Source: Sphingobacteriaceae bacterium (GTDB lineage: Bacteria; Bacteroidota; Bacteroidia; Sphingobacteriales; Sphingobacteriaceae). Taken from it: a DNA stretch of 64,000 nucleotides. Under the pieces are notes generated by a model that had not been told where the DNA came from, did not search any database, and saw only the letters and a list, made by a program, of their open reading frames with translations. The stretch is taken from contig JAHEGO010000070.1 in NCBI GenBank assembly GCA_024645045.1, positions 64,735 through 128,734 on the forward strand. Direction: 5' to 3'. This document shows positions 28,599-39,383 of the stretch, one piece after another (positions within the stretch are counted from its first letter, which is position 1; every line of letters starts with the position of its first letter). The translations under genes were made by a program, and so were the position numbers.

Positions 28599-30429
28599 AT
28601 TTCTTAGACTTTAATTGTTTTTCTCTTTCTCTCTGCATGTCTTCTAGTTTTTGTTGAAACTTAGATTTCTTCGTACTTGCAGGTTTCTTTTTATTGTCTT
28701 GAATTTGTTTATGCAATTTGGTGTCATCTACAAATCTTCTGATTAACCATTGTTGACCAAAAGTCATCATGTTGGCTACAAAATAATAATAGTTTAAGCC
28801 AGCTGCTACATTGTTTAATACGCCCATGAATACGATTGGCATAATATATCCCATCCATTTCATTTGACCTGTTGCACCAGAAATTTGATTATTCAAACGG
28901 GTATATATTAAAGTAGATGCAGTCATTAACAAACACATTAAACTTACATGGTTTCCATATATTGATGAAATGATAGGAATATTTCCCCATGAAAAAATGG
29001 CATCATATGTAGATAAATCACTTACCCATAAAAAGCTTTGTTGTCTTAATTCTATTGAAGAAGGGAAGAAGAAGAAGAATGCAAATAAGATTGGCATTTG
29101 AAGCAATAAAGGAACGCAACCACCTAAAGGGTTAACGCCTGCCTTTTTATAAAGCTTCATGTATTCTTGTTGTAATTTTGTTTGATCATCTTCACCAACT
29201 TTAGCTTTGATCTCATCCATTTCTGGTTTTAAGATTCTCATTTTTGCTGTCGATAAATAAGAGCGATAAGTAAGCGGTGATAAAACTAATTTTAAAATAA
29301 TCGTTAAGACTAAAATGATAATCCCATAGTTTAAATTCATTTTTTCCAATGAATTAAAAATAGGAATAACAGCATAACGGTTGATGTATTTTAATGGGCC
29401 CCAACCTAAATTGATTTGTTTTTCTAAGTTATTTCCAACAGCAGCCAATGTGTTATATTGGTTTGGACCAAAATAAAATTTCATTCCAAAACGCTCAGAT
29501 GGCAATCTTTTAATTGGTATAGACAAATTCATCGTCATGTCTTTTACCTTTTCTGAATTGATATCTGTAGAACTATTGATTACCCCATTGCTAAATGTTT
29601 CATTTGCAATTAACACAGATGAAAAGAAATGTTGTTTAAAGGAAACCCATTTTAAAGAGCTTTCCAATTTCTTGTTTTCACTTTTTGATGGGTTGATATA
29701 ATCAACATCATCTTTATCATATTTGTAATAAAGTGTAGTATTGTTACGCTCCATTTTCATGTCTTTTTCATTTTTCAATGAATTAACATGCCAGCTTAAA
29801 TCATAATAACCAGTATTGTTACTGATGATATTATTCATTCCTTCTGATTGGATATCGAAGCCTAGTAAATAAGAATCACCCTTTAATGAATATACAAAAT
29901 CTAAATGTTGACCTGTTTTAGCTGTTAAACGCATGGTTACTGCGTTTGAATCATTTTTTACAACCGAGAAAGATTGACCAATTTTTTGAAAATATAAATC
30001 TGATGTATTGATTAAATCATTTCCAACTGTATAACTTAAATTAAACTTGCTGTCTTTTTGGTCAAATAAATACAATGGTTTTTTATCCCATGTCTTATAT
30101 TCTTTTAGTTCAACAGATACAATACTTCCACCTTTAGTAGAAATTGTAGCTTTGATTTTTTCATTTTCGATTACTACCAATTCTTCATTACCTGCAGTAG
30201 CAGTGCTCAATACATTACTAGTATCTAAAGTAGTAATTTTAGTACTGTCGTTTTCATTTTGAATACTATCAATGGCTACAGTATTTGCACTATTTGCGCT
30301 TGCTGCTTTGATAGAATCTTCTTGTTTTTTTAATTGTTGCAACTCCAATTCCGAAGGTTGCATGTAAAAACTAAAGCCAATTAAAATAATTGTCATTAGT
30401 AAAAGCCCTGTTAATGTATTTCTATCCAT
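28597..30429 (-). CDS. yidC: Membrane protein insertase YidC
   Basis: MDRNTLTGLLLMTIILIGFSFYMQP; NYGIIILVLTIILKLVLSPLTYRSYLSTAKMRILKPEM; GVNPLGGCVPLLLQMPILFAFF. Confidence 0.96.
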   Translation of the reverse strand: MDRNTLTGLLLMTIILIGFSFYMQPSELELQQLKKQEDSIKAASANSANTVAIDSIQNENDSTKITTLDTSNVLSTATAGNEELVVIENEKIKATISTKGGSIVSVELKEYKTWDKKPLYLFDQKDSKFNLSYTVGNDLINTSDLYFQKIGQSFSVVKNDSNAVTMRLTAKTGQHLDFVYSLKGDSYLLGFDIQSEGMNNIISNNTGYYDLSWHVNSLKNEKDMKMERNNTTLYYKYDKDDVDYINPSKSENKKLESSLKWVSFKQHFFSSVLIANETFSNGVINSSTDINSEKVKDMTMNLSIPIKRLPSERFGMKFYFGPNQYNTLAAVGNNLEKQINLGWGPLKYINRYAVIPIFNSLEKMNLNYGIIILVLTIILKLVLSPLTYRSYLSTAKMRILKPEMDEIKAKVGEDDQTKLQQEYMKLYKKAGVNPLGGCVPLLLQMPILFAFFFFFPSSIELRQQSFLWVSDLSTYDAIFSWGNIPIISSIYGNHVSLMCLLMTASTLIYTRLNNQISGATGQMKWMGYIMPIVFMGVLNNVAAGLNYYYFVANMMTFGQQWLIRRFVDDTKLHKQIQDNKKKPASTKKSKFQQKLEDMQREREKQLKSKK

Positions 30430-30480
30430 TATTATGTAACTAATTCTGTGTGCAAACCTACATTAAATCATTGAATAAGT

Positions 30481-30511
30481 AAAAAAAAAGCACCGAAAGA
30501 ATTCGGTGCTT
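30481..30511 (-). terminator. Intrinsic terminator downstream of pyrG
   Basis: aaaaaaaaaGCACCGAAagaaTTCGGTGCtt. Confidence 0.75.
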
Positions 30512-30532
30512 AATTACTTGACAATCAATTAT

Positions 30533-32161
30533 TTATTTATTTTTTTTTATTTTTTGACCGTATTTGTGTTCTGCAGCTGCAGCCACAAATTTAACAAATA
30601 GGGGATGTGGATTTGCTACTGTACTTTTTAGCTCTGGATGAAATTGTCCAGCTACAAAAAACGGATGGTTTTTTAATTCTACAATTTCTACTAGACCAGT
30701 TTCGGGGTTCATACCTGAGGTAATCATTCCAGCATCGTTATATTGTTTCAAATATTTATTGTTGAATTCATAACGGTGACGGTGGCGTTCCGTAATCTTT
30801 GTTTTACCATAAATTTCGAATGCTTTTGTGTTTTTCTTGATTTCGCAATTGTAAGAACCTAAACGCATGGTTCCACCTTTGTTTTTGATTTTCTTTTGCG
30901 ACTCCATCATATCGATGACCGGGTATTTTGTTTTCTCGTCCATTTCGGTAGAGTGAGCACCTTTGAATTTCAATACATTTCTACCAAATTCAATGACTGC
31001 ACATTGCATACCTAAACAAATGCCAAAGAATGGAATGTTGTTTTCGCGAACATATTTTATGGCATCTAATTTGCCTTCAATTCCTCTGTTTCCAAAGCCT
31101 GGAGCCACTAATACGCCATCTAAATGACTAAGTTTTTCTGCAACATTATTTGGGTTTATATTTTCGGAATGAATGTATTCAACATTGACTTTACATTCAT
31201 TACTAGCACCAGCGTGAATAAACGATTCGATGATAGATTTGTAAGCATCTGGCAATTCAACATATTTTCCAACTAAACCAATACGAACATCCTTGGTTGG
31301 GTTTTTCAACCTGCCCAAGAAGTCTTTCCAAGTATCTAAATTTGGTTCTTTATTTGCTGATAATTTTAATTTAGCTAAAACGGTTTTATCTAAATTTTCT
31401 TTCAACATTAATAAAGGCACATCATAAATAGTAGATGCATCAATTGATTCAATTACTGAGTTGATGTTTACATTACAGAATAATGCGATTTTTTTTCTGA
31501 TATCAGCATTGATGTGGTGTTCTGTTCTACAAACCAATATATCTGGTTGAATACCATATTCTAATAACATTTTAACCGAGTGTTGCGTCGGTTTTGTTTT
31601 TAATTCACCTGCAGCCGCTAAAAAAGGAATCAAAGTTAAATGGATAACAATGGCATTATTAGCTCCTAATTCCCATTTAAACTGACGGACAGCCTCGATG
31701 TATGGCAAAGATTCTATGTCGCCTACAGTGCCTCCTAATTCGGTAATAACGATATCGTAATCGCCGCTTTCACCTAGTATTTTGAAGTTTCTTTTAATTT
31801 CATCGGTAATATGAGGAATTACTTGAACTGTTTTTCCTAAGTATTGCCCCTCACGTTCTCTATTGATTACGTTTTGGTAAATACGACCGGTAGTGATATT
31901 ATTAGCCTGAGAAGTAGGAACATTTAAAAAACGTTCATAATGACCTAAATCTAAATCTGTTTCTGCACCATCCTCGGTAACATAACATTCTCCATGTTCA
32001 TATGGGTTTAAAGTTCCAGGATCGATATTGATATATGGATCAAACTTTTGAATGGTAACTCGATAGCCCCTTGCTTGGAGTAATTTAGCAAGAGAAGCGG
32101 AGATAATGCCTTTTCCTAAAGAAGAAGTAACACCACCCGTAACAAATACATACTTGGTCAT
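30533..32161 (-). CDS. pyrG: CTP synthase
   Basis: [78 protein letters not shown]; GATase [15 protein letters not shown]. Confidence 0.97.
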   Translation of the reverse strand: MTKYVFVTGGVTSSLGKGIISASLAKLLQARGYRVTIQKFDPYINIDPGTLNPYEHGECYVTEDGAETDLDLGHYERFLNVPTSQANNITTGRIYQNVINREREGQYLGKTVQVIPHITDEIKRNFKILGESGDYDIVITELGGTVGDIESLPYIEAVRQFKWELGANNAIVIHLTLIPFLAAAGELKTKPTQHSVKMLLEYGIQPDILVCRTEHHINADIRKKIALFCNVNINSVIESIDASTIYDVPLLMLKENLDKTVLAKLKLSANKEPNLDTWKDFLGRLKNPTKDVRIGLVGKYVELPDAYKSIIESFIHAGASNECKVNVEYIHSENINPNNVAEKLSHLDGVLVAPGFGNRGIEGKLDAIKYVRENNIPFFGICLGMQCAVIEFGRNVLKFKGAHSTEMDEKTKYPVIDMMESQKKIKNKGGTMRLGSYNCEIKKNTKAFEIYGKTKITERHRHRYEFNNKYLKQYNDAGMITSGMNPETGLVEIVELKNHPFFVAGQFHPELKSTVANPHPLFVKFVAAAAEHKYGQKIKKNK

Positions 32162-32220
32162 TGATTTTTAGCTTAAAATGTGAATCAATAGTCAGAAAAA
32201 GACTATCTCGTTACGGGATT

Positions 32221-32228
32221 CAAAAGTA
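32221..32228 (-). promoter_or_regulatory. Putative -7 element TACTTTTG for pyrG
   Basis: CAAAAGTA on +, about 60 nt upstream of the pyrG ATG. Confidence 0.5.
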
Positions 32229-32297
32229 AAAAAAAATCGCTTTTATCGGTTATGGTTGGCTGTTTTTTTTATTCACATAGTCGTAATAACTCTGTGT

Positions 32298-33296
32298 CTA
32301 ATTAAAAATATGTTGAAAATAAAGGCTTCTTACAGATTTTTCAGAAAGTGATAAATCATGTATTCCATCTGGAATGATGGCGAATTTTATATTCGCTTTA
32401 AATTTGCTGCAAATTTGTTGGATGTCTTTTACAGATAAAACAGCGTCACCTTTTCTCAATTTTTCAGACCAAACTTTTTCATAAGTGGAATGATCGGAAG
32501 TACAAACTAAAATTTCTTGTTGAATTTGATAATGGTGTTGGATTTCTTTTTGTGCTTGATGAATTGCATGAAGCCAACCCCAGTTCACGTCAAATGCAAG
32601 TAGGGGTTTCCATTTCAAATTATAGTCCCATTCGCCTTTATTACCTTTATAAATACTTTCTCCATATAATGTAGAAATTCCATCTGGTACAATATTGTTT
32701 GGAAAGAATTTGCCTAAGAATGCAACAATTGGAATGGCAATATTTTCATTGAAAAAATTTTGATTCATGTCCACAAAGGGACTATTGAGTACCAATTTGT
32801 AGAAATCATTTTTCTGCGTATTCTTTTGGGCATAACTCAATGCAATTAAACCTCCTGTAGAATGGGCATTTATTTGAATGCTGTCGTGACCTTCTTGTTT
32901 GATAAGCGCAATGGCTGAATCAATATCAGCATAATATTCAGAAATATTTTTACAATTATTGGGAATTTGATGTTTCATGATGGAACGACCATATTTTCTA
33001 AGGTCAACCGCATAAAAGTCAAAACCATTTGCTAAATATTGCGCTGCAAGTTCTTTTTGAAAAAAGTAATCGCAAAAACCATGAATATACAGTACCGCTT
33101 TTTTATGATGATTTTGTTTGCGAATAACAGTAATGATTACTTTTCCTTCATAATCATCAGGCATATTAATTTGCTTTTGTTCGAAGCCATCACCTAAAAC
33201 ATCTGCTTGATATTGTGCCGATGCATTATGAAAAATAGCACAAATGAATAATACCAGTAATATTATTTTGTTGCTTTCCATTTTGTGTTCATCCAA
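32298..33296 (-). CDS. Alpha/beta hydrolase, exported
   Basis: AVLYIHGFCDYFFQ, SIQINAHSTGGLIALSYA nucleophile elbow (HSTGG), IPDGIHDLSLS. Start may be the internal MESNK at 33281. Confidence 0.82.
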   Translation of the reverse strand: MDEHKMESNKIILLVLFICAIFHNASAQYQADVLGDGFEQKQINMPDDYEGKVIITVIRKQNHHKKAVLYIHGFCDYFFQKELAAQYLANGFDFYAVDLRKYGRSIMKHQIPNNCKNISEYYADIDSAIALIKQEGHDSIQINAHSTGGLIALSYAQKNTQKNDFYKLVLNSPFVDMNQNFFNENIAIPIVAFLGKFFPNNIVPDGISTLYGESIYKGNKGEWDYNLKWKPLLAFDVNWGWLHAIHQAQKEIQHHYQIQQEILVCTSDHSTYEKVWSEKLRKGDAVLSVKDIQQICSKFKANIKFAIIPDGIHDLSLSEKSVRSLYFQHIFN

Positions 33297-34231
33297 TTTT
33301 GTTGTTCTTCAAGTGTTAAGAAAGTCCAAGCAACAATTCTGCTTTCTTTTTGACCTTGGGCCATGGTAATGGTTTTAACTTCAACAGGATTTAAACTGTG
33401 TAACATTCTGTAAACACCAGCTAAGTTGGCTTTTTTAGCCACTAAAGTAGTAAACCAAAAACATTGTTTTCCAAAGGCTAAACTTTCTTTGGCCATATTT
33501 CTTACAAAGGTTTCTTCGCCACCTTTTACCCAAAGTTCATTGTTTTGACCACCAAAATTCAATAAGTTTTCTGGCCTTTCACTTTTCTTTAATTGTTCCC
33601 ATTTTTTCTTAGCCGTGTCCTTTGCTTCTTTAGAAGATGCGTGAAAAGGAGGGTTGCAAATACAGGCGTCAATGAATTCATCTTTACCAATGATATTTTC
33701 AAAAAAATGTAATTTATCTTTTTGTAATCGAATGCTAATTCTGCCTTTTAGTTTTTTATCTGCGTCTATAATTTTATTTGCCGAATTAATGGCTTCGTAA
33801 TCGATATCAGATCCAATAAAATCCCAGTTGTATTCTTTGAGCCCAATGATAGGATAGATGCAGTTTGCACCAACACCTATATCTAAAATCTTAATTGATT
33901 TTCCTCTTGGTATTTTATTGTTATTTACGCTTGCTAATAAGTCTGCGATATAGTGAATATAGTCTGCTCTGCCAGGTATTGGCGGACACAAATAACCTGT
34001 TGGAATATCCCAAGAATGTATGTCGTAATATTGCTTGAGTAAAGCTTTGTTTAATACAATTACTGATTCAGGATTTGAAAAATCTATGGTTTTTTCTCCA
34101 AATTTATTGATGAAAACATGTGGCACTAATTCCTTACAGGTATAGCATAACTGTTGAAAATTATACCTGCTTCTGTGTTTATTTCGAAGGTGTAATTCGC
34201 TTTTTTCGGTGTGTGTAACGTCTAAAGTCAT
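33263..34231 (-). CDS. rlmF: 23S rRNA (adenine1618-N6)-methyltransferase
   Basis: ILDIGVGANCIYPIIG; ACICNPPFHASSKEA; ECFWFTTLVAKK-like C-terminus (QCFWFTTLVAKKANL). Confidence 0.9.
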   Translation of the reverse strand: MTLDVTHTEKSELHLRNKHRSRYNFQQLCYTCKELVPHVFINKFGEKTIDFSNPESVIVLNKALLKQYYDIHSWDIPTGYLCPPIPGRADYIHYIADLLASVNNNKIPRGKSIKILDIGVGANCIYPIIGLKEYNWDFIGSDIDYEAINSANKIIDADKKLKGRISIRLQKDKLHFFENIIGKDEFIDACICNPPFHASSKEAKDTAKKKWEQLKKSERPENLLNFGGQNNELWVKGGEETFVRNMAKESLAFGKQCFWFTTLVAKKANLAGVYRMLHSLNPVEVKTITMAQGQKESRIVAWTFLTLEEQQNWMNTKWKATK

Positions 34232-34247
34232 ATGTAAAGGTAAACAA

Positions 34248-35177
34248 TTATTGCATTGGCTTTTTAAATAGAAATAAAATGGGGTCGTTTAATCGTGCTT
34301 TCCATGCTTTTTCGTTGTGTTCTGCACCTTCATATTTATTGCATTTGAAGTTGGAAGAACTGAACCCCTTTTGGTGCATAATTTCATTGATATGCAATTG
34401 ATATGGTTCGTAAATTGCATCTAAGGTTGCTGTACCGTAATCAAAATAGATTTGATGCGTATTCGGGTTAGGAAGTTTTTTAATTAAGTATTGCTGATAA
34501 GCATTAGGAAAAGGGTTTTGTTCCGATTCAAATATACCAGGCCAATGTGTGGAAAGACACATAGCCGCTCCGAAAATTTTTGGATATTCACAAATAGCAT
34601 ACAATGAAATTAACCCACCCATGCTAGAGCCCCCAATTGCAGTATGTTTGGGGTCTTTTAAAGTAGGATAGTTTTTATCAATAAAAGGCTTTAATTCTTT
34701 AGTGATAAATTTTAGATAATTATCAGAATAAATAGGCGCATTAAAAAGTGGTTGATCTTTGCTTCGCTTAGCGTTTAATATAAATGCTTGATTTTGTTTG
34801 TTGAGTTGTTCAAATGGTTGCTGAGGAAAATAGCTTGCATGTCTTTTATTTCCGCTATTGTATATACCTACTACAATCACATTTTCTATTTTGTCGGCTG
34901 CAATAAGCGAGTCTACGCACTCATCAATGCCCCATTCCTGTTGGTTCCAAGTGATTTTTGCATCAAATAACGCAGCACCATCTTGTAAATATAAAACACA
35001 ATATTTCTTAGATGCTTGGAAATTACTTGGTATCCAAACAGCAATATCTACGGATGGGATTAAACTAGATTTAAATGCAGGATAAAAGATAATTTTTCCT
35101 TTTTCTGTTGTAGGAACCTGAGCCCAACCATACTGAAATACAACAACAAATAAAAAGAGAAAAAATATTTTTTTCAT
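34248..35177 (-). CDS. Alpha/beta hydrolase-fold esterase (esterase D / Fes-like), exported
   Basis: YLQDGAALFDA; AIGGSSMGGLISLYAICEYPKIFGAAMCLSTHW; YEGAEHNEKAWKAR. Confidence 0.87.
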   Translation of the reverse strand: MKKIFFLFLFVVVFQYGWAQVPTTEKGKIIFYPAFKSSLIPSVDIAVWIPSNFQASKKYCVLYLQDGAALFDAKITWNQQEWGIDECVDSLIAADKIENVIVVGIYNSGNKRHASYFPQQPFEQLNKQNQAFILNAKRSKDQPLFNAPIYSDNYLKFITKELKPFIDKNYPTLKDPKHTAIGGSSMGGLISLYAICEYPKIFGAAMCLSTHWPGIFESEQNPFPNAYQQYLIKKLPNPNTHQIYFDYGTATLDAIYEPYQLHINEIMHQKGFSSSNFKCNKYEGAEHNEKAWKARLNDPILFLFKKPMQ

Positions 35178-35897
35178 TTACCCTAATTTCATTGGAACTT
35201 CCATGATGAGAAACTCAGATTCGGTGATAGCTTTTATGTTTATTTGATTGGTTTCCCAAATACCGAAACCATCTCTAGGGTGCAATAGTTGTTCATTTAT
35301 TTGAACTTGACCGCTCAAATTGAATATATACAGGCCATTTGAAGGGTCTTTGAGCGTATATTGTGCTGTAAAATATTGATCAAATTTCCCTAAATGAAAC
35401 CAAGCATTTTGATGAATCCAAACACCTTCATCATTTTCGTTAGGAGAAATGATTTGTTGTAGTTTATTAATTCTGTCTGATAAGTTTAAGGAGACTTGAT
35501 CGTAACGAGGTGTAACATTATGCTGATTTGGGAAAATCCAAATTTGCAAAAATTTCACTTCTTGGTCTTTGTTTTTATTGTATTCGCTATGTGTAATTCC
35601 AGTGCCGGCACTCATTACTTGAATGTCTCCATTTCTTATAACAGTAGTATTTCCCATGCTGTCGGCGTGTTCTAAATCGCCAGCTAATGGAATACTGATG
35701 ATTTCCATGTTGTCATGTGGATGTTTACCAAAACCCATACCGGCAGCCACTGTGTCATCATTAAGCACACGAAGAACGCCAAAGTGCATTCTTTCAGGAT
35801 TATAATAATTAGCAAAACTAAAGGTGTGTTTACTGTCTAGCCAACCATGTTTTGCATGACCTCTACTTTCTGCAAGATGTAAAACCTGTTTGCTCAT
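35178..35897 (-). CDS. Pirin family protein
   Basis: GHAKHGWLDSKHTFSFANYYNPERMHFGVLRVLNDD; GFGKHPHDNMEIISIPLAGDLEHADSMGN. Confidence 0.95.
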   Translation of the reverse strand: MSKQVLHLAESRGHAKHGWLDSKHTFSFANYYNPERMHFGVLRVLNDDTVAAGMGFGKHPHDNMEIISIPLAGDLEHADSMGNTTVIRNGDIQVMSAGTGITHSEYNKNKDQEVKFLQIWIFPNQHNVTPRYDQVSLNLSDRINKLQQIISPNENDEGVWIHQNAWFHLGKFDQYFTAQYTLKDPSNGLYIFNLSGQVQINEQLLHPRDGFGIWETNQINIKAITESEFLIMEVPMKLG

Positions 35898-36109
35898 TAG
35901 TTTTTCTTTTTTAAGAATTCTGTTTTTAAAACCAATACACTCTTGTCAACTTTTACTTCAATGGCATCTTCTTCATCAATTAATCGAATGTTTTTTAAAA
36001 CAGTTCCTTGCTTTAAAGTAAGGCTAGAACCCTTTACTTTCAATGTTTTATTGACCATTACTGTATCGCCTTGAGCTAATACATTTCCATTACAATCTTT
36101 AGTTTCCAT
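35897..36109 (-). CDS. PhnA-domain protein (YjdM C-terminal-like)
   Basis: KDCNGNVLAQGDTVMVNKTLKVKGSSLTLKQGTVLKNIRL... Confidence 0.88.
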   Translation of the reverse strand: METKDCNGNVLAQGDTVMVNKTLKVKGSSLTLKQGTVLKNIRLIDEEDAIEVKVDKSVLVLKTEFLKKKN

Positions 36110-36857
36110 GGGTATTTTGATTATATATTTTTAATGCTCTTTCCAGATCTTCTGGAGTATCTATTGCGATGGTAGTTTCATGAGTAGTTGCTGTTTTAAT
36201 TTTATATCCAGCTGCTAACCACCTGAGTTGTTCTAATGATTCGGCTTGTTCCAATTTTGAAGGTGCCAATTTTACAAGTTTTTGCAGCACGTCTTTTCTA
36301 AAACCATATATACCAATGTGTTGGTAATAGATGTGTTTATTCAGCCAATTTTCAGTTGGTTCATTTCTTAAAAAAGGAATGGCTTGTCTAGAAAAATAAA
36401 GTGCAAAATGCGCTTCATCTAATACCACTTTCGGAGCATTAACATTGAATAAAACTTCATTTTGTTCAATGGGTTTTACCAATGTTGCAATTGCTGCGTT
36501 AGCGTCTTGAAAACAAGCTATGATATTTTGAATTTGCGAAGGTTGAATGAAAGGTTCATCTCCCTGAACATTGATGATGACATCAACTGCTAAATTTAAC
36601 TTTTCTACTACTTCCCAAATTCGGTCAGTACCAGTTAGGTGTTGCGAGGATGTCATGCAAGCTTCGCCACCAAATTGAATTACATTTTGGTAAATACGTT
36701 CATCGTCGGTTGCTACAATTACATAAGCTAATTCATTAATCTGCTTGCATTGTTCGTAAACCCTTTGGATCATAGTTTTGCCCGCAATATCAGCAAGAGG
36801 CTTTCCCGGAAATCGGGTAGAAGCATACCTTGCAGGAATAATTGCAGCAATTTTCAT
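36099..36857 (-). CDS. kdsB: 3-deoxy-manno-octulosonate cytidylyltransferase
   Basis: IAAIIPARYASTRFPGKPLADIAGKTMIQRVYEQ; NVQGDEPFIQP. Confidence 0.95.
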   Translation of the reverse strand: MKIAAIIPARYASTRFPGKPLADIAGKTMIQRVYEQCKQINELAYVIVATDDERIYQNVIQFGGEACMTSSQHLTGTDRIWEVVEKLNLAVDVIINVQGDEPFIQPSQIQNIIACFQDANAAIATLVKPIEQNEVLFNVNAPKVVLDEAHFALYFSRQAIPFLRNEPTENWLNKHIYYQHIGIYGFRKDVLQKLVKLAPSKLEQAESLEQLRWLAAGYKIKTATTHETTIAIDTPEDLERALKIYNQNTHGN

Positions 36858-37504
36858 TATTTTTTTGATTTAGATTTATTCGATGTAGATGGAAATAAAC
36901 CAAAAATTTCAGTATCTATTCTTTGAATAATTTCGCCTAGGTCCTCTGGTTTTTCAGCAAAATTCATTTTATCTACATGGATGGTTAATAATTTACCTTC
37001 TTTGTATGAATCAATCCAGTTCTCGTATCTTTCATTTAATTTAGAAAGATAATCGAGGCGTATGCCAGATTCGTATTCTCTTCCTCTCTTTTGAATTTGA
37101 TTTACTAAAGTTGGAACAGAAGCTTTCAAGTAAATTAATAAATCTGGTGGTTTGATGAACTCTTTAACAGATTCAAATACACTCAGGTAATTGTTAAAAT
37201 CTCTGCTAGACATTAAGCCCATGTCATGAAGGTTAGCTGCGAAAATATAGGCATCTTCATAAATTGTTCTATCTTGAACAATGGGTTTATCTCCACGTTG
37301 AATTTCTACAATTTGTTTGAATCTTGAATTCAAAAAATAAATTTGAAGATTAAAAGACCAACGCTTCATGTCTTGGTAGAAATCTTCTAGGTATGGATTA
37401 TCATCTACGGCCTCGTATTGTGGCTCCCATTGATAATGTTTCGATAATAATTCTGTGAGCGTTGTTTTTCCCGCACCAATATTTCCTACAATTGCTATAT
37501 GCAT
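36857..37504 (-). CDS. Deoxynucleoside kinase family protein
   Basis: HIAIVGNIGAGKTTLTELLSKHYQWEPQYEAVDDNPYLEDFY; VQDRTIYEDAYIFA. Confidence 0.92.
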   Translation of the reverse strand: MHIAIVGNIGAGKTTLTELLSKHYQWEPQYEAVDDNPYLEDFYQDMKRWSFNLQIYFLNSRFKQIVEIQRGDKPIVQDRTIYEDAYIFAANLHDMGLMSSRDFNNYLSVFESVKEFIKPPDLLIYLKASVPTLVNQIQKRGREYESGIRLDYLSKLNERYENWIDSYKEGKLLTIHVDKMNFAEKPEDLGEIIQRIDTEIFGLFPSTSNKSKSKK

Positions 37505-37553
37505 ATTTTAAAATTTCAATTTTGATTTATTTCAAGCTTTGAAAATACGAAAA

Positions 37554-38549
37554 TTAAAAGGATTTAAATCCAATAATTTCACGTACTTCTTTTATTGTTT
37601 TACTCGCGCTAGCTCTTGCTTTTTCTGCACCATTATGGGCAACTTTCTTTAAATATTCAGTGTTTGCGCTAATATCTGCTATTTTTTCTCTTAATGGATT
37701 TGTAAAAACAATGATATCTTCAGCTAATTGTTTTTTAAAATCCCCATACCTAATTTGTTGATTATTATATAATTCATCAAAATGGATATAATGATCGCTA
37801 GGAGAAACTGCTTTCATAATATCAAATAAGTTTTGTATGATTTCCGGTTTTGATTGATTAGGAGCAGTGGGCCCTCCGTCGGTCACAGCTTTCATAACTT
37901 TCTTTCGTATCATTTCAGGGCTATCTGCTAAGAAAACAGCATTATTTTCACCTTCAGATTTCCCCATTTTCCCTTTTCCGTCTAAACCTGGAATTTTAAC
38001 CAAATTAGTACCAAAATTAAATGCATGTGGCTCTGGAAAATATTCCGTCTCATACATTCTATTAAATCGATTAGCAAAGGTCCTAGCCATTTCCAAATGT
38101 TGTTCTTGGTCCTTTCCAACGGGTACTTTCGTTGCTTTATGTATGATAATATCTGCTGCCATTAAAACAGGATAAGTCAATAAACCAGCGTTGATATTCT
38201 CTGTATTATTTCTGATTTTATCTTTAAAAGAAGTACATCTTTCTAATTCACCCAAATAGGCATTCATGTTGAGTAATAAGTATAACTCAGCAATTTCAGG
38301 TAAATCAGATTGAACATAAATAGTCGATTTATCTGGGTCAATTCCTGCAGCTAAATATTCAACAAGTACATTTTTTACGTTTTGATGTAAATTTTGGGGT
38401 GTTGGGTGCGTGGTCAAAGAATGATAATCTGCAATAAAGAAATAGCATTGGTATTCTTCTTGCATTTTGATAAAATTCTTCATTGCCCCGAAGTAATTTC
38501 CTAGGTGTAAATTACCTGTAGATCTAATTCCGCTTACAACTGTTTCCAT
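37554..38549 (-). CDS. trpS: Tryptophanyl-tRNA synthetase
   Basis: VSGIRSTGNLHLGNYFGAMKNF (HIGH-like) and GKMGKSEGE (KMSKS-like); FKDKIRNN; MAADIIIHKATKVPVGKDQEQHLEMAR. Confidence 0.95.
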   Translation of the reverse strand: METVVSGIRSTGNLHLGNYFGAMKNFIKMQEEYQCYFFIADYHSLTTHPTPQNLHQNVKNVLVEYLAAGIDPDKSTIYVQSDLPEIAELYLLLNMNAYLGELERCTSFKDKIRNNTENINAGLLTYPVLMAADIIIHKATKVPVGKDQEQHLEMARTFANRFNRMYETEYFPEPHAFNFGTNLVKIPGLDGKGKMGKSEGENNAVFLADSPEMIRKKVMKAVTDGGPTAPNQSKPEIIQNLFDIMKAVSPSDHYIHFDELYNNQQIRYGDFKKQLAEDIIVFTNPLREKIADISANTEYLKKVAHNGAEKARASASKTIKEVREIIGFKSF

Positions 38550-38645
38550 AGGCCGAAAGTAATAAAAAATGACTACTTTTAACGCACAAAATTTGATCTA
38601 AAAAAAATATAAATTTAGGCCTTATGCCTATTTAAACATAGAAAG

Positions 38646-39383
38646 ATGAAAATTATCAGAAAGCTTCATTTTGTATGGTATATGTTCATTGTAGCATTGC
38701 TGTTTTTTATGCTCTATCCATTGTTTTATTATGCAACTAGGAAACGCGAAAGAAATGTGTTTTTAGGTAAATTAAGAAAGTTTTGGTGTAAATTAGGTTT
38801 TAGAATTGGTTTATATGGATACCATTTTGAATATGAAGAGCCCATAGATTTTACTAAAACGATGGTACTTGTGGCCAACCATTCATCTTATTTAGATACT
38901 CCTTTAATTTGTGTAGGCATTGCAGGTAATTATCATTTTATGGGTAAAATAGAATTATTAAAACATCCAGTTTTGAAATTGTTTTTTAAAACCGTAGATG
39001 TACCTGTTGACAGAGACAGTAAAATCGCTTCTTATAGGGCTTTAAAAAAGGTAGAAGAAAATGTGAAATCTGGTCAAAGTTTAATTTTATATCCAGAAGG
39101 TACCATGTCATTGGTTGCACCTCAAATGGGAGAGTTTAAAAGTGGTGCATTTAAAATAGCCATTGATTGTAATGTGCCTATACTACCAGTAACTTTTTTA
39201 AATAATTATGAATTGATGCCAGGAAATGGAAAACAAAAAGGATCTTTACCTGGTACCATGAAAGTATTTGTCCACAAACCAATTGATACCGCTGCATATA
39301 AAGACGCAGAAGGCTTAGAAAGGTTGAGTTCAGAAGTGTTTAATATCATAAATCAAAAATTGCAAAGCTATGCGAATAGATAA
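38646..39383 (+). CDS. plsC: 1-acyl-sn-glycerol-3-phosphate acyltransferase
   Basis: VANHSSYLDTPL (HX4D), YPEGTMS. Confidence 0.9.
   Translation: MKIIRKLHFVWYMFIVALLFFMLYPLFYYATRKRERNVFLGKLRKFWCKLGFRIGLYGYHFEYEEPIDFTKTMVLVANHSSYLDTPLICVGIAGNYHFMGKIELLKHPVLKLFFKTVDVPVDRDSKIASYRALKKVEENVKSGQSLILYPEGTMSLVAPQMGEFKSGAFKIAIDCNVPILPVTFLNNYELMPGNGKQKGSLPGTMKVFVHKPIDTAAYKDAEGLERLSSEVFNIINQKLQSYANR

Noticed and set aside
33263-33296. 34-nt overlap between rlmF and the downstream hydrolase as a possible overlapping-gene feature
   Set aside because: The hydrolase likely starts at an internal ATG (33281, MESNK before its signal peptide), making this ordinary translational coupling.
37867-38175. + strand ORF of 102 aa opposite trpS
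   Set aside because: Antisense to tryptophanyl-tRNA synthetase with conserved motifs; likely spurious.
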